In this document: positions 39,701 through 48,458 of the stretch, in pieces
Position numbering within the stretch: the stretch's first letter is position 1
How the letters are laid out: every line of letters begins with the position of its first letter
Assembly: GCF_031846325.1 (NCBI RefSeq)
Contig: NZ_JAVRHZ010000001.1
Coordinates: forward strand, 496,001 to 560,000
DNA length: 64,000 bases
Reading direction: 5' to 3'
Source of the DNA: Patiriisocius_A hiemis
GTDB lineage: Bacteria > Bacteroidota > Bacteroidia > Flavobacteriales > Flavobacteriaceae
Position numbers and translations under genes: made by a program
Notes under the pieces: model-generated
What the model was told of the DNA's origin: nothing
The model's database searches: none
Seen by the model: the letters and a program-made list of their open reading frames with translations, nothing else

Positions 39701-41059
39701 ACGCCAACTACAGAAAGTGACACTCAAGACTTTTGTTTAATGAACAACCCTACTGTTGCAGATATTCAAGTAAACGAAACAGTTACATGGTATGATACAC
39801 CAACAGGAGGTAACCCATATGACAGTTCAGACCCGCTAGTAAATGGAGTAACATATTATGCTGCACAAACTGTAGATGGATGTGAGAGTTCACTTCGCCT
39901 TGAAGTTACAGTATCAATAGGAGATGCTCCAACTCCTACTACTAATAACACAGAACAAGACTTTTGTGCTACAGACAATCCAACTGTTGCAGATATTCAA
40001 GTAAATGAAACAGTTATTTGGTATGATGCACCAACAGAAGGTAATCCTTATGCAAGCACAGATGCATTAATAGATGGAAACACTTATTATGCATCACAAA
40101 TAGTAGATGGATGTGAAAGCTCACAACGTCTTGCTGTTCTTGTAATCTTAAATGGAGTTGCCAATCCACTTATTACATCAGATGCAGGCAGTCAAGTATG
40201 TCTAAGCACAGCAGTTACATATACTACTGAGGCTAGCAATTCTGACTATATATGGAATGTTACCGGAGGTACAGTAATGGATGGTGGAGGATCCAACGAT
40301 AACTTTGTTACAGTACTTTGGGATGAGCTAGAGAATACAAATGTTGAAGTTTCTTATGAAACTCCAAGTGCTTGCGGTAGCTCTGCCACAACAACATTAA
40401 ATGAAACAGTTGAAGTATGTGCAGATTTAACGATAACAAAAACTGTAAATAACCCAACACCAATGGTTGGTGAGAATGTAACATTTACTATAACAGTAAC
40501 AAATAATGGCCCAAATGATTTTGTGGATTTATCTGTTGAAGAATTAATGCCTTCAGGCTATGAGATGGTAAATTTTAATACATCTATAGGAAGTTATAAT
40601 GCTACTACTGGAATATGGTCTATAGAATTAATCCCAACCGATGCTGTTGGAGTATTAAGAGTAGTGGGTGAAGTATTAGGGCAAGGAGATTACCTAAATA
40701 CAGCTTCTATTATGGAGTCTAATCCCATAGATGCTGATACGCAAAACAACATAGCTAGAGCGAGTATTGACCCAGTATGCTTATTTGTCTATAATGAATT
40801 CTCGCCCAATGGTGATGGTATTAACGATACCCTAGTTATCTCATGTATAGAGAACTTCCCAAATAACCAAATACAAGTATTTAATAGATACGGAAGCCTT
40901 GTCTATAAGGAGCAAAATTACTCTAATAATTGGAATGGAGTTGGAAATGTAAATGGTGTTTCAAAAAGGGATCAACTCCCATCAGACACTTATTATTATG
41001 TCTTGGAACTTGGAAATAATGAAAAACCCAAAACCGGGTGGTTATTTCTAATTAAGTAA
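36734..41059 (+). CDS. Giant repeat-containing surface protein with type B T9SS sorting domain
   Basis: This 1441-residue protein has a signal peptide ending TTSANAQ, an N-terminal beta-rich region (about 35-372), ten tandem repeats of 77 residues (about 373-1140), a DUF11-type beta-sandwich (ADLTITKTVNNPTPMVGENV to about 1345), and a C-terminal gliding-motility-associated domain (CHU_C/TIGR04131) starting FVYNEFSPNGDGINDTLVI and ending in GWLFLIK. That last domain is the type B sorting signal of type IX secretion, so the protein is probably exported to the cell surface as an adhesin. PorP/SprF and OmpA genes follow at once, the usual partners of such substrates. Confidence 0.92.
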   Translation: MKLSTTIQWGYYVLKQSILFSLVLGITTSANAQTKIVANQITFESNVDNSANTVIENGDFGTLNSYGGIAIGVGAYSGELEVEYPATVPANTTSYVRIDFDEDFLNCLLGGNLGGLLADLVGNIIFGDHYFEIEARNGTTTVLSNTSTNPPSSESFRIVVDKDGNYYIAITPDQDYNRIYIEDNTDALLLGVLQSTDVYNAFYFTDNQCATDPLFTDFDGDGITLDAIQLGGAGVTNPEFAIDDDPDNYSEISMGTLGILGSMEQTVYFPNPYTPTDDFNVTLAVDPTLLTLGLLNNVEVSAWNGTQMVFEQDIASVINLDVLTLLQNGQRADVLFEPGATFDRVSISISSLVSVNLAQSLDFYGVTIMGTVAPTTNSTDQDFCVVNNPTVADIQVNEGNVTWYDAPTDGTAYEDTDPLINGNSYYATQTIDGCESEERLEVTVSIGDAATPTTNSPNQNFCLVNNPTVANLQVNETVTWYNAPIDGAAYNATDPLIDGAAYYAAQTVDGCESSVRLEVVANVDDAATPTTSNTDQDFCVVDNPTVADIQVNETVTWYDAPTDGTAYDSTDPLIDGTIYYAAQTVDGCESSVRLAVDINVGDAPTPTTNSTNQDFCVVDNPTVADIQVNETVTWYDAPIAGTAYDALDLLIDGATYYAAQIIDGCESSTRLAVLINVGDASTPTTNNPSQDFCVVDNPTVADIQVNETVTWYDTPIGGTAYAPTDLLIDGTTYYAAQVIGSCESSDRLAVAVSVGDASTPTTNSNNQDFCLANSPTVADIQVNETVTWYDAPTGGNPYSTTAPLIDGTTYFASQIIGNCESSQRLAVTVEVGNTPTPTTDDTSQGFCLIETPTVSDIQVNETVTWYDAPTGGNPYASTDPLIDGNTYYASQIIGGCESSQRLAVLVTIGNAETPTTENPNQDFCVVENPTVGDLQVNETVTWYDAPTEGTPYTSTDLLVNGGTYYAAQIDNGCESSERLAVNVTISDAPTPTTESDTQDFCLMNNPTVADIQVNETVTWYDTPTGGNPYDSSDPLVNGVTYYAAQTVDGCESSLRLEVTVSIGDAPTPTTNNTEQDFCATDNPTVADIQVNETVIWYDAPTEGNPYASTDALIDGNTYYASQIVDGCESSQRLAVLVILNGVANPLITSDAGSQVCLSTAVTYTTEASNSDYIWNVTGGTVMDGGGSNDNFVTVLWDELENTNVEVSYETPSACGSSATTTLNETVEVCADLTITKTVNNPTPMVGENVTFTITVTNNGPNDFVDLSVEELMPSGYEMVNFNTSIGSYNATTGIWSIELIPTDAVGVLRVVGEVLGQGDYLNTASIMESNPIDADTQNNIARASIDPVCLFVYNEFSPNGDGINDTLVISCIENFPNNQIQVFNRYGSLVYKEQNYSNNWNGVGNVNGVSKRDQLPSDTYYYVLELGNNEKPKTGWLFLIK
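37850..40150 (+). repeat. Ten tandem in-frame 231-bp repeats
   Basis: Units start at 37850, 38084, 38315 and then every 231 bp to 39932; only the first step is 234 bp, from one extra codon. Each unit codes for about 77 residues with the frame TPTT..QDFC....PTVADIQVNETVTWYD.P..G.PY..TD.LIDG.TYYAAQ...GCESS.RLAV. Each unit has two conserved Cys, in DFC and GCESS. Repeats 6-10 share PTGGNPY/PTEGNPY variants and repeats 1-5 share DGTAY-type variants, which suggests recent duplication within blocks. Confidence 0.95.
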
Positions 41060-41107
41060 TTCTACGAAAGACAATTCAATTAATTCAAATTATTAAAAAG
41101 AGAAATA

Positions 41108-42034
41108 ATGAAAACTTCAATCATATACAAAACAATGGGATTACTAGTGTTTATAATTACTTCTAGTAATATAAATGCGCAAAATAGTCCTCAGTACACA
41201 CAATACATGTATAATACAATGAGTATAAACCCTGGATATGCTGGATCGCTTGGTACTTTAGACATCGTTGGGACCTATAGAGATCAATGGGTTGGCATAG
41301 AGGGTGCTCCAGTAACACAAAACCTTGGAATTCATGCTCCGTTACGAAACGATAAAATGGGTCTAGGATTAAATATTGAAAATGATAACCTTGGTCCTGC
41401 AAGCCAATTTTTTGCAGATGGTAATTTTTCATATACATTACAGTTAAGCCCTACCGTTAAAGTAGCACTTGGTGTAAAAGCAGGGATAAAATTATTTAAC
41501 GTTGATTTTACTGAAGGAACATTTCAAAACCCAAACGATCCACTTGCTCAAAATATAGACAATAGGATAACTCCCACACTAGGAGCTGGAGCTTTTTTCT
41601 ACACAGATAACTGGTATATAGGACTTTCGGTTCCAGATTTTACAGCAGATGACTTTTATGATGATGTAGAGCAAGCAGTTGCTCAAGAAGAGATACAATA
41701 CTTTTTGATGGGAGGTTATGTTATAGATATGAGCCCAAGCCTAAAGTTTAAGCCAGCATTTTTATTAAAATATCTAGATGGTTTTCCTGTAGTAGTAGAT
41801 GTGTCTGCAAACTTCCTATTTAATGAACGGTTTACTCTTGGAGCAGCATATCGTTATGAAGATGCAATAAGCGGTCTAGCGGGTGTTATGGTTTTTGATG
41901 GATTTTTTGCTGGATATTCTTATGATTATACCCTAACTGATTTTTCAGATTATAACTCAGGAACACACGAGATTATATTACGATATACTTTACCTAAAAA
42001 GAGTAAGAGAGTTAATTCACCAAGATTCTTCTAA
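41108..42034 (+). CDS. PorP/SprF-family type IX secretion outer-membrane protein
   Basis: This 308-residue protein has a signal peptide ending NINAQ and the PorP/SprF opening SPQYTQYMYNTMSINPGYAGS, followed by GTYRDQWVGIEGAP and repeated amphipathic strands of an outer-membrane barrel, ending in EIILRYTLPKK. Such proteins pair with individual CHU_C-type substrates and are required for their secretion or surface attachment. It starts 48 bp after the surface protein stop and is followed 14 bp later by the OmpA gene, so the three genes form one operon. Confidence 0.95.
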   Translation: MKTSIIYKTMGLLVFIITSSNINAQNSPQYTQYMYNTMSINPGYAGSLGTLDIVGTYRDQWVGIEGAPVTQNLGIHAPLRNDKMGLGLNIENDNLGPASQFFADGNFSYTLQLSPTVKVALGVKAGIKLFNVDFTEGTFQNPNDPLAQNIDNRITPTLGAGAFFYTDNWYIGLSVPDFTADDFYDDVEQAVAQEEIQYFLMGGYVIDMSPSLKFKPAFLLKYLDGFPVVVDVSANFLFNERFTLGAAYRYEDAISGLAGVMVFDGFFAGYSYDYTLTDFSDYNSGTHEIILRYTLPKKSKRVNSPRFF

Positions 42035-42048
42035 AAAAACAAGTTACC

Positions 42049-43977
42049 ATGAAATTTATACTATACATACTATCTATCTTAATAGCAACTACTGCTTTTT
42101 CACAAGCTGAACTTAAAAGAGCAGACAGGTTATACAATAATAATTCCTTTATAAAAGCAGTAAAAGTTTACGAAAGCTATATAAATGAAGCCAATAAAGT
42201 TGAACTTGAAACATATTTAAAAGCTGCGGAGGCTAATTACAATGTAAATAATATGAGGCAAGCTGCCACCTATTATGAAAAGGCATATTCGCTTTCAAAT
42301 ACCTTAGAAAAACAACACGTCTCAAGATATACTAGATGCCTTAGAAGTGTTAGAGAATATGACAGAGCAAACACTATCTGGCTCTCCTATCTAGATTCAC
42401 AGGGAGATAAAGAAGCTATAGTTAGCTACAAAAAAGAACTAGAAAAGTTTGAAGTAATTCTTAATGATGAGACTCCTTCAAGGTATACACTAATTAATTT
42501 AAACTCAAATACAGAGTATTCAGACTTTGGTACTGCTTCTTTTAATGATAAAATTGTTTTTTCTTCTTCTAGACCAGGTGCCGCAAAAGAGCTATACGCC
42601 TGGAATGAACAACCCTACTTAAGCCTTTTTGTTGCAGATACAACAAGTAGCGGAGACTTGAAGAATCCAAGCCTACTTTCAAGACAAATAAATACAGAAT
42701 TTCACGATGCTACTATTGCATTTTCTAAAATAAACAATACCGTTTACTTTGCTTCGAGCAATATTAACAAAAACAGATTGGTGCTTGATTATTCTAGAAA
42801 TAACAACTTCAAGTTATATAAGGGAGTAATTAAAGATGGAAAAATAATAAACAAAGAAGCTATACATTTTAATAGCGATGAGTACTCTATTGGTCATCCT
42901 CATGTAAGTGATGATGGTAAATTATTATTCTTTGTTTCTGATATGCCAGGAGGATATGGAGAGGCAGACATTTATTACGCAAAAATTTATGAAGATGGAA
43001 TGATTTCAAACCCTATTAATGCAGGCCCTTTAGTAAATACACATGGCAATGACTTCTTCCCATTTACAATTGAAAATGCTTTTTATTTTGCTTCAGATGG
43101 TCATGCAGGTTTTGGAGGGTTAGATATTTACGAAGGTATATTTAACTCAAAAGATGGTTTTTCTGAAATTAAAAATATAGGAAAGACTGCAAATACTGCT
43201 TATGATGACTTTGCAATTTACTTTAACGAGGACCATGAAACAGGGTATGTTTCTTCTAATAGACCTAATGGTAAAGGGGATGACGATATATATTATTTCA
43301 AGAGAGAGCCACTTCCTTGTGATCAATTCATTACAGGGACAGTAATAGACAAACAATCTAGACAGGTTTTATTTAATACTAAAATTACACTCAAGGATTT
43401 AGACAATAATTTACTATTCTCATTAGTGACTAATGAACAAGGAGCGTATTCAACTGAAATACCATGCGAAACAAGAGTTGTAATTTCTGCTGAAAAGGAG
43501 AAATATATTTCAGCAACTAAAGAAGCAGAAACATTTGATATAGATGGAGATTATACAGCCCCTACAGACTTTGAACTTAACAAGATTGAAGACATTATTG
43601 TAGTAGATGAAGGAGTAGAAAAAATTAAACTAGATCCTATCTTTTTTGAGTATGATAAATCGGAAGTTACGCCACAGGCAGCTATGGTATTAGATAAAGC
43701 GGTTTCTGTTCTTAATGATATCCCAGATATGGTTATTAAAATAGAGGCACACACAGATTCTAGGGGAAGCGATGAGTATAATTATGAATTGTCCAATAAA
43801 AGAGCAAAAGCTACGCAAGAGTACTTATATAGCCAAGGTGTTGATAAACGTAGAGTTGTGAGTGCAAGAGGGTTTGGTGAGCGAATGTTATTAAACAAAT
43901 GCAAAAATGGAATAAAATGTAGTGATGAAGAACATTTTAAAAATAGAAGGTCAAACTTCATTATAGTAAAAAGATAA
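42049..43977 (+). CDS. OmpA-family protein with TPR and PD40-like repeats
   Basis: This 642-residue protein has a signal peptide ending TAFSQ, N-terminal TPR-like helices (about 20-130), a beta-propeller-like middle with PD40/WD-like motifs (FGTASFNDKIVFSSSR, HPHVSDDGKLLFFVSD, FGGLDIYEG, GKGDDDIYYF), a carboxypeptidase-regulatory-like domain around 425-500, and an OmpA domain (IKIEAHTDSRGSDEYNYELSNKRAKATQEYL) at the C terminus. It is the standard third partner downstream of PorP/SprF and is thought to tie the secretion complex to peptidoglycan. Confidence 0.93.
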   Translation: MKFILYILSILIATTAFSQAELKRADRLYNNNSFIKAVKVYESYINEANKVELETYLKAAEANYNVNNMRQAATYYEKAYSLSNTLEKQHVSRYTRCLRSVREYDRANTIWLSYLDSQGDKEAIVSYKKELEKFEVILNDETPSRYTLINLNSNTEYSDFGTASFNDKIVFSSSRPGAAKELYAWNEQPYLSLFVADTTSSGDLKNPSLLSRQINTEFHDATIAFSKINNTVYFASSNINKNRLVLDYSRNNNFKLYKGVIKDGKIINKEAIHFNSDEYSIGHPHVSDDGKLLFFVSDMPGGYGEADIYYAKIYEDGMISNPINAGPLVNTHGNDFFPFTIENAFYFASDGHAGFGGLDIYEGIFNSKDGFSEIKNIGKTANTAYDDFAIYFNEDHETGYVSSNRPNGKGDDDIYYFKREPLPCDQFITGTVIDKQSRQVLFNTKITLKDLDNNLLFSLVTNEQGAYSTEIPCETRVVISAEKEKYISATKEAETFDIDGDYTAPTDFELNKIEDIIVVDEGVEKIKLDPIFFEYDKSEVTPQAAMVLDKAVSVLNDIPDMVIKIEAHTDSRGSDEYNYELSNKRAKATQEYLYSQGVDKRRVVSARGFGERMLLNKCKNGIKCSDEEHFKNRRSNFIIVKR

Positions 43978-44038
43978 TACATAAATAACTATACATCATC
44001 TTTAATGGGGATTAAAAGATAAGTAGGTTGTTTATATC

Positions 44039-44087
44039 TGCAGGGTTAACGAGTTAGATTTGGTAAACCTTTTAAGTTAACCCTGCA
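44039..44087. repeat. 12-bp perfect inverted repeat between convergent genes
   Basis: TGCAGGGTTAAC (44039-44050) and GTTAACCCTGCA (44076-44087) are exact reverse complements with a 25-nt centre, between the OmpA gene and the convergent SDR gene. It could serve as a bidirectional terminator, although no T-tract follows directly. Confidence 0.55.
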
Positions 44088-44119
44088 TAATTTAAATCTA
44101 TATATTAGCAATCAAAAAA

Positions 44120-44845
44120 TTACTTAGCAGATGGAGGTACTGTTGGCCTAACTTCTATTTTGCTTGGTAATGTTCTAGGATGCATTTTTAATAAATCTAC
44201 AACAAGCTTCCCTATATCCTCACTTTGTATCTTCCAAGCATCTTTTTCATTAGGCTCATTATTATTAAAATAGGTAGCTACAGAGCCTGGCATAATAGTA
44301 CTCACTTTAACATCGTGTTTTCTAACGTCCAACATAGCTGCTTGTGTAAATCCAGTTAGTCCAAATTTACTTGCATTATATGCACTTCCCCCAGCAAAAA
44401 AATTAGTCCCTGCTAAGCTAGAAATACTTATGTAATAACCTTTGTTTTTAATAAGTTGCTCCAATCCAGCCTTAAAAGTATAGAAAGCTCCTGTAAGATT
44501 GGTATCTATGGTTTCTTTCCATTGCTTAATAGATAAATCCTGGATGGAACCAAAATGACCTAACCCAGCATTCGCTATTACTATATCAATTTTCCCAAAC
44601 TCTTTAACGGTTGTTGCTATAGCATCTTCTTGATCCTTATAATCTCTAACATCTGCAACTATACCAATAGCATGAACACTATCATTACCTTGAGAGTTTA
44701 ACAAACTTGCTGCCTCTTTTACGTTGGCTTCACTCCTACTTGTAATAGCAACATTAATTCCATGTATTAATAATTTTTGAGCAATACCAAATCCTATTCC
44801 TTTGCTTCCACCAGTAATTAATGCAACTTTTCCTTTTAAATTCAT
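44120..44845 (-). CDS. Short-chain dehydrogenase/reductase
   Basis: From the ATG at 44845 the product is 241 residues (a start a few codons upstream is possible). It is a classical SDR: KGKVALITGGSKGIGFGIAQ (cofactor motif), IVIANAGLGHFG, ISISSLAGTNFFAGGSAYNASKFGLTGF with the Tyr-X3-Lys active site, and a PG motif TIMPGSVAT. The Arg-rich segment TSRSEANVKE after the second strand suggests NADPH. Substrate is unknown. It is a single gene divergent from the VanX-like gene at 44918. Confidence 0.9.
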   Translation of the reverse strand: MNLKGKVALITGGSKGIGFGIAQKLLIHGINVAITSRSEANVKEAASLLNSQGNDSVHAIGIVADVRDYKDQEDAIATTVKEFGKIDIVIANAGLGHFGSIQDLSIKQWKETIDTNLTGAFYTFKAGLEQLIKNKGYYISISSLAGTNFFAGGSAYNASKFGLTGFTQAAMLDVRKHDVKVSTIMPGSVATYFNNNEPNEKDAWKIQSEDIGKLVVDLLKMHPRTLPSKIEVRPTVPPSAK

Positions 44846-44917
44846 AATCATCAATTTTTACTCAAAGTTACAAAGGACTACTAGCTTTTGTTATTAAATA
44901 ATCCTTAATTTTAAAGA

Positions 44918-45529
44918 ATGAGAATATTTTTAGCTTTCATAATAATTATAACTGTTAGTTTCACTTCTCAAGAACAAAAGACAACACTAGTCAATTTAAA
45001 AGAGCTTTCTTCAACATTTGATTATGAAATACGTTATGCTACACCTAATAACTTTATAGGCGAAACACTTTATGAATGCGAAGCTTGTTTACTTCAAAAA
45101 GAAGTTGCAAATGCACTCATCCAAGCTAATGAGTACTTTTGTGAGTTAGGTTATAAAATTAAAATGTATGATTGTTATCGTCCATTATCTGTACAAAAAA
45201 AGATGTGGGCCAAAGTACCAAGACCCACCTACGTAGCTAATCCCTATGGCAAAGGAAGTATCCATAATAGAGGTGCTGCTGTGGATATTACACTTGTTAC
45301 ACTAGATGGCTGTTATGTTGAAATGGGAAGTGATTATGATTTTTTTGGGCGTGCTTCTCATATTGATAATTATACTTTATCTGAAGAAATACTGTATAAT
45401 CGAAACATACTTCAAACCGGAATGAAGAAATTTGGATTTCAAACTGTAAGGACAGAATGGTGGCATTTTAGTTATAGAAAAAAGAGTTACACAGTTTTAG
45501 ATGAACCATTACCTTGTCACAAAAAATAG
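44918..45529 (+). CDS. VanX-like D-Ala-D-Ala dipeptidase (peptidase M15D)
   Basis: This 203-residue protein has a short signal-like N terminus and the zinc site of VanX: SIHNRGAAVD with His116 and Asp123, then EWWHF with catalytic Glu180 and zinc ligand His183, plus YDCYRPLSVQ. The numbering nearly equals that of VanX (His116, Asp123, Glu181, His184). It should hydrolyse D-Ala-D-Ala or similar dipeptides in peptidoglycan turnover. There is no vanH or vanA homologue here, so vancomycin resistance is not implied. Confidence 0.92.
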   Translation: MRIFLAFIIIITVSFTSQEQKTTLVNLKELSSTFDYEIRYATPNNFIGETLYECEACLLQKEVANALIQANEYFCELGYKIKMYDCYRPLSVQKKMWAKVPRPTYVANPYGKGSIHNRGAAVDITLVTLDGCYVEMGSDYDFFGRASHIDNYTLSEEILYNRNILQTGMKKFGFQTVRTEWWHFSYRKKSYTVLDEPLPCHKK

Positions 45530-45570
45530 TTAATAACAACACCTAAAAGATTTATAATTTTTACAAATAC

Positions 45571-45578
45571 TATCTTTG
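45571..45578 (+). promoter_or_regulatory. Bacteroidota -7 element before the DUF3817 gene
   Basis: TATCTTTG matches TAnnTTTG and lies 16 bp before the TTG start at 45595. A -33 element was not clear. Confidence 0.45.
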
Positions 45579-45594
45579 TATAAAGATTCATGAT

Positions 45595-45876
45595 TTGAAA
45601 AAAATAATTAAGATTTTTAGAATTATAAGTACACTAGAAGCAATTTCATTTTTAGTATTATTAGGTATAGCAATGCCACTAAAGTATATCTGGGAACTTC
45701 CTAAAATGGTTGAAATTGTTGGGATGGCACATGGTGTTTTGTTTTTGTTATACATTGCCGGTGCTGTTTATGTTTCACAATTGCTTAATTGGTCCACAAA
45801 AACATTAGCAATTGTTGTTTTGTGCTCTATTTTACCATTTGGTCCCTTTTACGCAGAACGTAAATATTTACCATGA
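45595..45876 (+). CDS. DUF3817 small membrane protein
   Basis: This 93-residue protein starts at TTG 45595; a nearby ATG at 45590 is out of frame. It has the DUF3817 pattern: IFRIISTLEAISFLVLLGIAMPLKYIWELP, MAHGVLFLLYIAGA, and a final helix VVLCSILPFGPFYAERKYL, giving about three transmembrane helices. Function is unknown. Its stop overlaps the start of the large MscS gene by 4 bp (ATGA), which implies co-translation. Confidence 0.85.
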   Translation: MKKIIKIFRIISTLEAISFLVLLGIAMPLKYIWELPKMVEIVGMAHGVLFLLYIAGAVYVSQLLNWSTKTLAIVVLCSILPFGPFYAERKYLP

Positions 45877-47147
45877 ACGAAAAATTAATAACTACAGTAA
45901 TTGAGTTTTTTAAAGAGTTATTTATTTCAAATGGAATGAATAATAATCTTGCTTCTATCCTAGGAGTATTGCTTAACTGTATCATTTTCATTTTTGCAGT
46001 TACATTATTAGATATTATTACTCGTAAGTTTATTGTTCAAGGCTTTAAAGTATTTAGCAATCGCTCAAAAAACACCTATGACGACTATTTAGTTAAAAGT
46101 AATTTTCCCCGTTATATAGCTCATTACGTTCCGTTAACACTTTCTTGGTACTTTATACCTTTTCTCTTTGAGGACTTCCCTCTTATAGAATCTGCACTTT
46201 TAAAAGTTGTTGATATCTATTTGGTAGTATTAAGTGTTCTTGTGATAAGGAGTATTTTACGAACCACCAAAAACTATTTAGATAAAGACCAAGACTATGC
46301 AGATAAGCCTCTACAAAGTTATTTGCAGGTATTAATGATATTTGCATGGGGTATTGCCATCTTTTTTATCGCAAACATTTTAACAGGTTTTTCTGCAAAA
46401 AGTCTTACTACTTTAGGTGCAGCCTCTGCTATTATACTATTAATCTTTAAGGATACAATACTTGGCTTTGTTGCAAGTATCCAAGTTACTGTGAACGATA
46501 TTGTACGAATTGGAGATTGGATTACCTTTAGTAAATATGGAGCAGATGGTCATGTGACTGAAATTAACCTAGCTACTGTTCGAGTACAAAATTTTGATAA
46601 CACCTTTACCACTATCCCAACATATAGTCTTACAGCAGATTCTTTTCAGAACTGGCGGGGTATGCAGGAGTCTAAAGGAAGACGCATTAAACGTTCAATC
46701 TATATAAAACAAAACTCAGTACGTTTTTTATCTTCTGAAGATATTGAGCGTTTAAAAAACATTCAATTAATAAAACCTTATATAGAGCATAGAGAAAAAG
46801 ATGTAGCAAAATATAATAGACAAGTTGAAGCAGATAAAAGCTTATTAATCAACGGAAAAAACCAAACTAACTTAGGAGTTTTTAGAAAGTATGCAGATGC
46901 TTTTTTACATGAAAACCCTGCAATAAATAAGGATTTATTTTTAATGGTAAGACACCTAGCTCCTACTGATAAAGGAATCCCTGTTGAAGTGTTTTGCTTT
47001 AGTTATGATAAAAATTGGGAGAATTATGAACACATACAAGCTGATATCTTTGATCATCTATTAGCTGCCGTATCCTATTTTGACTTAGAAATTTTTGAAA
47101 CTCCGAGTGGGAAAGATTTTAAAGAGCTTGTCAGCCTAAAAGACTAA
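45873..47147 (+). CDS. Large MscS-family mechanosensitive channel
   Basis: This 424-residue protein has about five transmembrane helices in the first 200 residues, a pore helix region TGFSAKSLTTLGAASAIILLIFKDTILG, and the MscS beta domain with VNDIVRIGDWITFSKYGADGHVTEINLATVRV and PTYSLTADSFQNW. The C-terminal domain is longer and more charged than in MscS, like YbdG-type members. It probably protects against moderate osmotic down-shift. It is the second MscS homologue in the window and is translationally coupled to DUF3817. Confidence 0.9.
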   Translation: MNEKLITTVIEFFKELFISNGMNNNLASILGVLLNCIIFIFAVTLLDIITRKFIVQGFKVFSNRSKNTYDDYLVKSNFPRYIAHYVPLTLSWYFIPFLFEDFPLIESALLKVVDIYLVVLSVLVIRSILRTTKNYLDKDQDYADKPLQSYLQVLMIFAWGIAIFFIANILTGFSAKSLTTLGAASAIILLIFKDTILGFVASIQVTVNDIVRIGDWITFSKYGADGHVTEINLATVRVQNFDNTFTTIPTYSLTADSFQNWRGMQESKGRRIKRSIYIKQNSVRFLSSEDIERLKNIQLIKPYIEHREKDVAKYNRQVEADKSLLINGKNQTNLGVFRKYADAFLHENPAINKDLFLMVRHLAPTDKGIPVEVFCFSYDKNWENYEHIQADIFDHLLAAVSYFDLEIFETPSGKDFKELVSLKD

Positions 47148-47533
47148 TCAGCCAATCTATCTTTTACATATTCTACTTGTGTTTTTCCATGAGGTTTTGG
47201 TTTCCCATTTTCATCTAGACTTACCATAATAATGGTGTCTATGGTAATAATAACTTCTCGTGTCATTTTATTACGTACTTCACAAGCAAGTGTTAAGGAG
47301 CTGCTTCCAAACTTTACTACTTCAATACCTATTTCAATTATATCCCCTTTTCTCGCAGAACTTCTAAAGTTTATTTCACTCATATACTTCGTTACCGTAC
47401 GAGTGTTCTCTAACTGAATTATAGCATATAAAGCTGCCTCCTCATCTATCCACTCTAGAAGTCTCCCGCCAAACAGCGTTCCATTTGGGTTTAAATCTTC
47501 AGGTTTAATCCATTTACGTGTGTGAAAATTCAT
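47144..47533 (-). CDS. Hot-dog acyl-CoA thioesterase
   Basis: This 129-residue protein fits the YciA-like hot-dog thioesterases: NPNGTLFGGRLLEWIDEEAALYA (the helix with the catalytic acidic residue region), MSEINFRSSARKGDIIEIGIEV, and a C-terminal TIIMVSLDENGKPKPHG. It should hydrolyse acyl-CoA. It overlaps the MscS stop by 4 bp in convergent orientation and follows the DUF72 gene by one base, so it is likely the last gene of that unit. Confidence 0.88.
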   Translation of the reverse strand: MNFHTRKWIKPEDLNPNGTLFGGRLLEWIDEEAALYAIIQLENTRTVTKYMSEINFRSSARKGDIIEIGIEVVKFGSSSLTLACEVRNKMTREVIITIDTIIMVSLDENGKPKPHGKTQVEYVKDRLAD

Positions 47534-47534
47534 T

Positions 47535-48422
47535 TTAAAATAAAGTATTAGGTTTATCTATTGTAGGTATATGCAACGAAGTTCCAAAACGCTCATTCGC
47601 TTTTTTTATAAAATGCGCTGAAAGCAAAGGAGAAGCTTTTTCATGGTTTTGGTGAACAAAAAAGTAAATGTTTTGTAACCCTTGAGCTATCCATTCCTCA
47701 AGCCTATCTACCCAATCGTCTAATCTTGTGTAATCACTTTCATGGTTGGCTCCATTATAACGTATAAAAGCAGTATCACTTGTCATGCGCATATGCAACA
47801 AATCTCTACGCCCAGCAGTATCAACAATAACATTAGTCGTATTAGTTTTGTCTAAAATAGCGTATAATTCGTCTGCGATGCCCGTATCATTAAACCAATC
47901 TGTATGTCTAAACTCTACAGCCAAATCTATATCCTTAGGGATACTTTCAAAAAAAGGAAATAATCTATCTATGCTTTTTGGCGCAAAATTATTATGCATT
48001 TGCAAGAAAGGCATTTGTAGTTTCTCTTTTAAATTAGAAACGCTTAAAATATATTCGTTTAAATAAGCTTCATAGTCATTAAGGCGTTTCCAATGGCTTA
48101 CGCCTTGAAACACTTTTGGGAAAAACCTAAAATTATCTGGAGTCTTATCATACCATCCCTGCACAACATCAGGTGAAAAAACTCTATAAAAAGTAGCATT
48201 TAATTCAATACTATTAAACTGTGTACCGTAATACGTTAGCTCATCTTTGGTACCTCTAGGATAAAAACCTTTCAGGTCTGCCCTATTCCACTTTGCACAT
48301 CCTACATACAAATTTGGCACTTTCCTTTTTTTGAACCCTGAAAGTACTTTTTTAGTGTCGGGATGGTCTGGAGGTAATGTAAAATCTATTTCTCCTGGAT
48401 TATCTACTTTTCCAAATTTCAT
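47535..48422 (-). CDS. DUF72 (YecE-like) protein
   Basis: This 295-residue protein has the DUF72 TIM-barrel-like pattern: LYVGCAKWNRADLKGFYPRGTKDELTYYGTQFNSIELNATFYR, FRFFPKVFQGVSHWKRL, VEFRHTDWF, and IRYNGANHESDYTRLDDWVDRLEEW. Function is unknown, with weak similarity to UV-repair and hydrolase folds. It is followed at once by the thioesterase gene; the gap of 36 bp to the ppx gene may hold a promoter or be internal to the run of minus-strand genes. Confidence 0.92.
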   Translation of the reverse strand: MKFGKVDNPGEIDFTLPPDHPDTKKVLSGFKKRKVPNLYVGCAKWNRADLKGFYPRGTKDELTYYGTQFNSIELNATFYRVFSPDVVQGWYDKTPDNFRFFPKVFQGVSHWKRLNDYEAYLNEYILSVSNLKEKLQMPFLQMHNNFAPKSIDRLFPFFESIPKDIDLAVEFRHTDWFNDTGIADELYAILDKTNTTNVIVDTAGRRDLLHMRMTSDTAFIRYNGANHESDYTRLDDWVDRLEEWIAQGLQNIYFFVHQNHEKASPLLSAHFIKKANERFGTSLHIPTIDKPNTLF

Positions 48423-48458
48423 TAGAGTGTGCTGTTATTGTGATTTCTAAAATATAAA

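Noticed and set aside
37850..40150. CRISPR-like or satellite tandem array
   Set aside because: The 231-bp units are in frame, code for a clear protein repeat, and have no spacer structure.
44918..45529. Vancomycin resistance cluster
   Set aside because: The VanX-like dipeptidase stands alone; there is no vanH, vanA or two-component pair.
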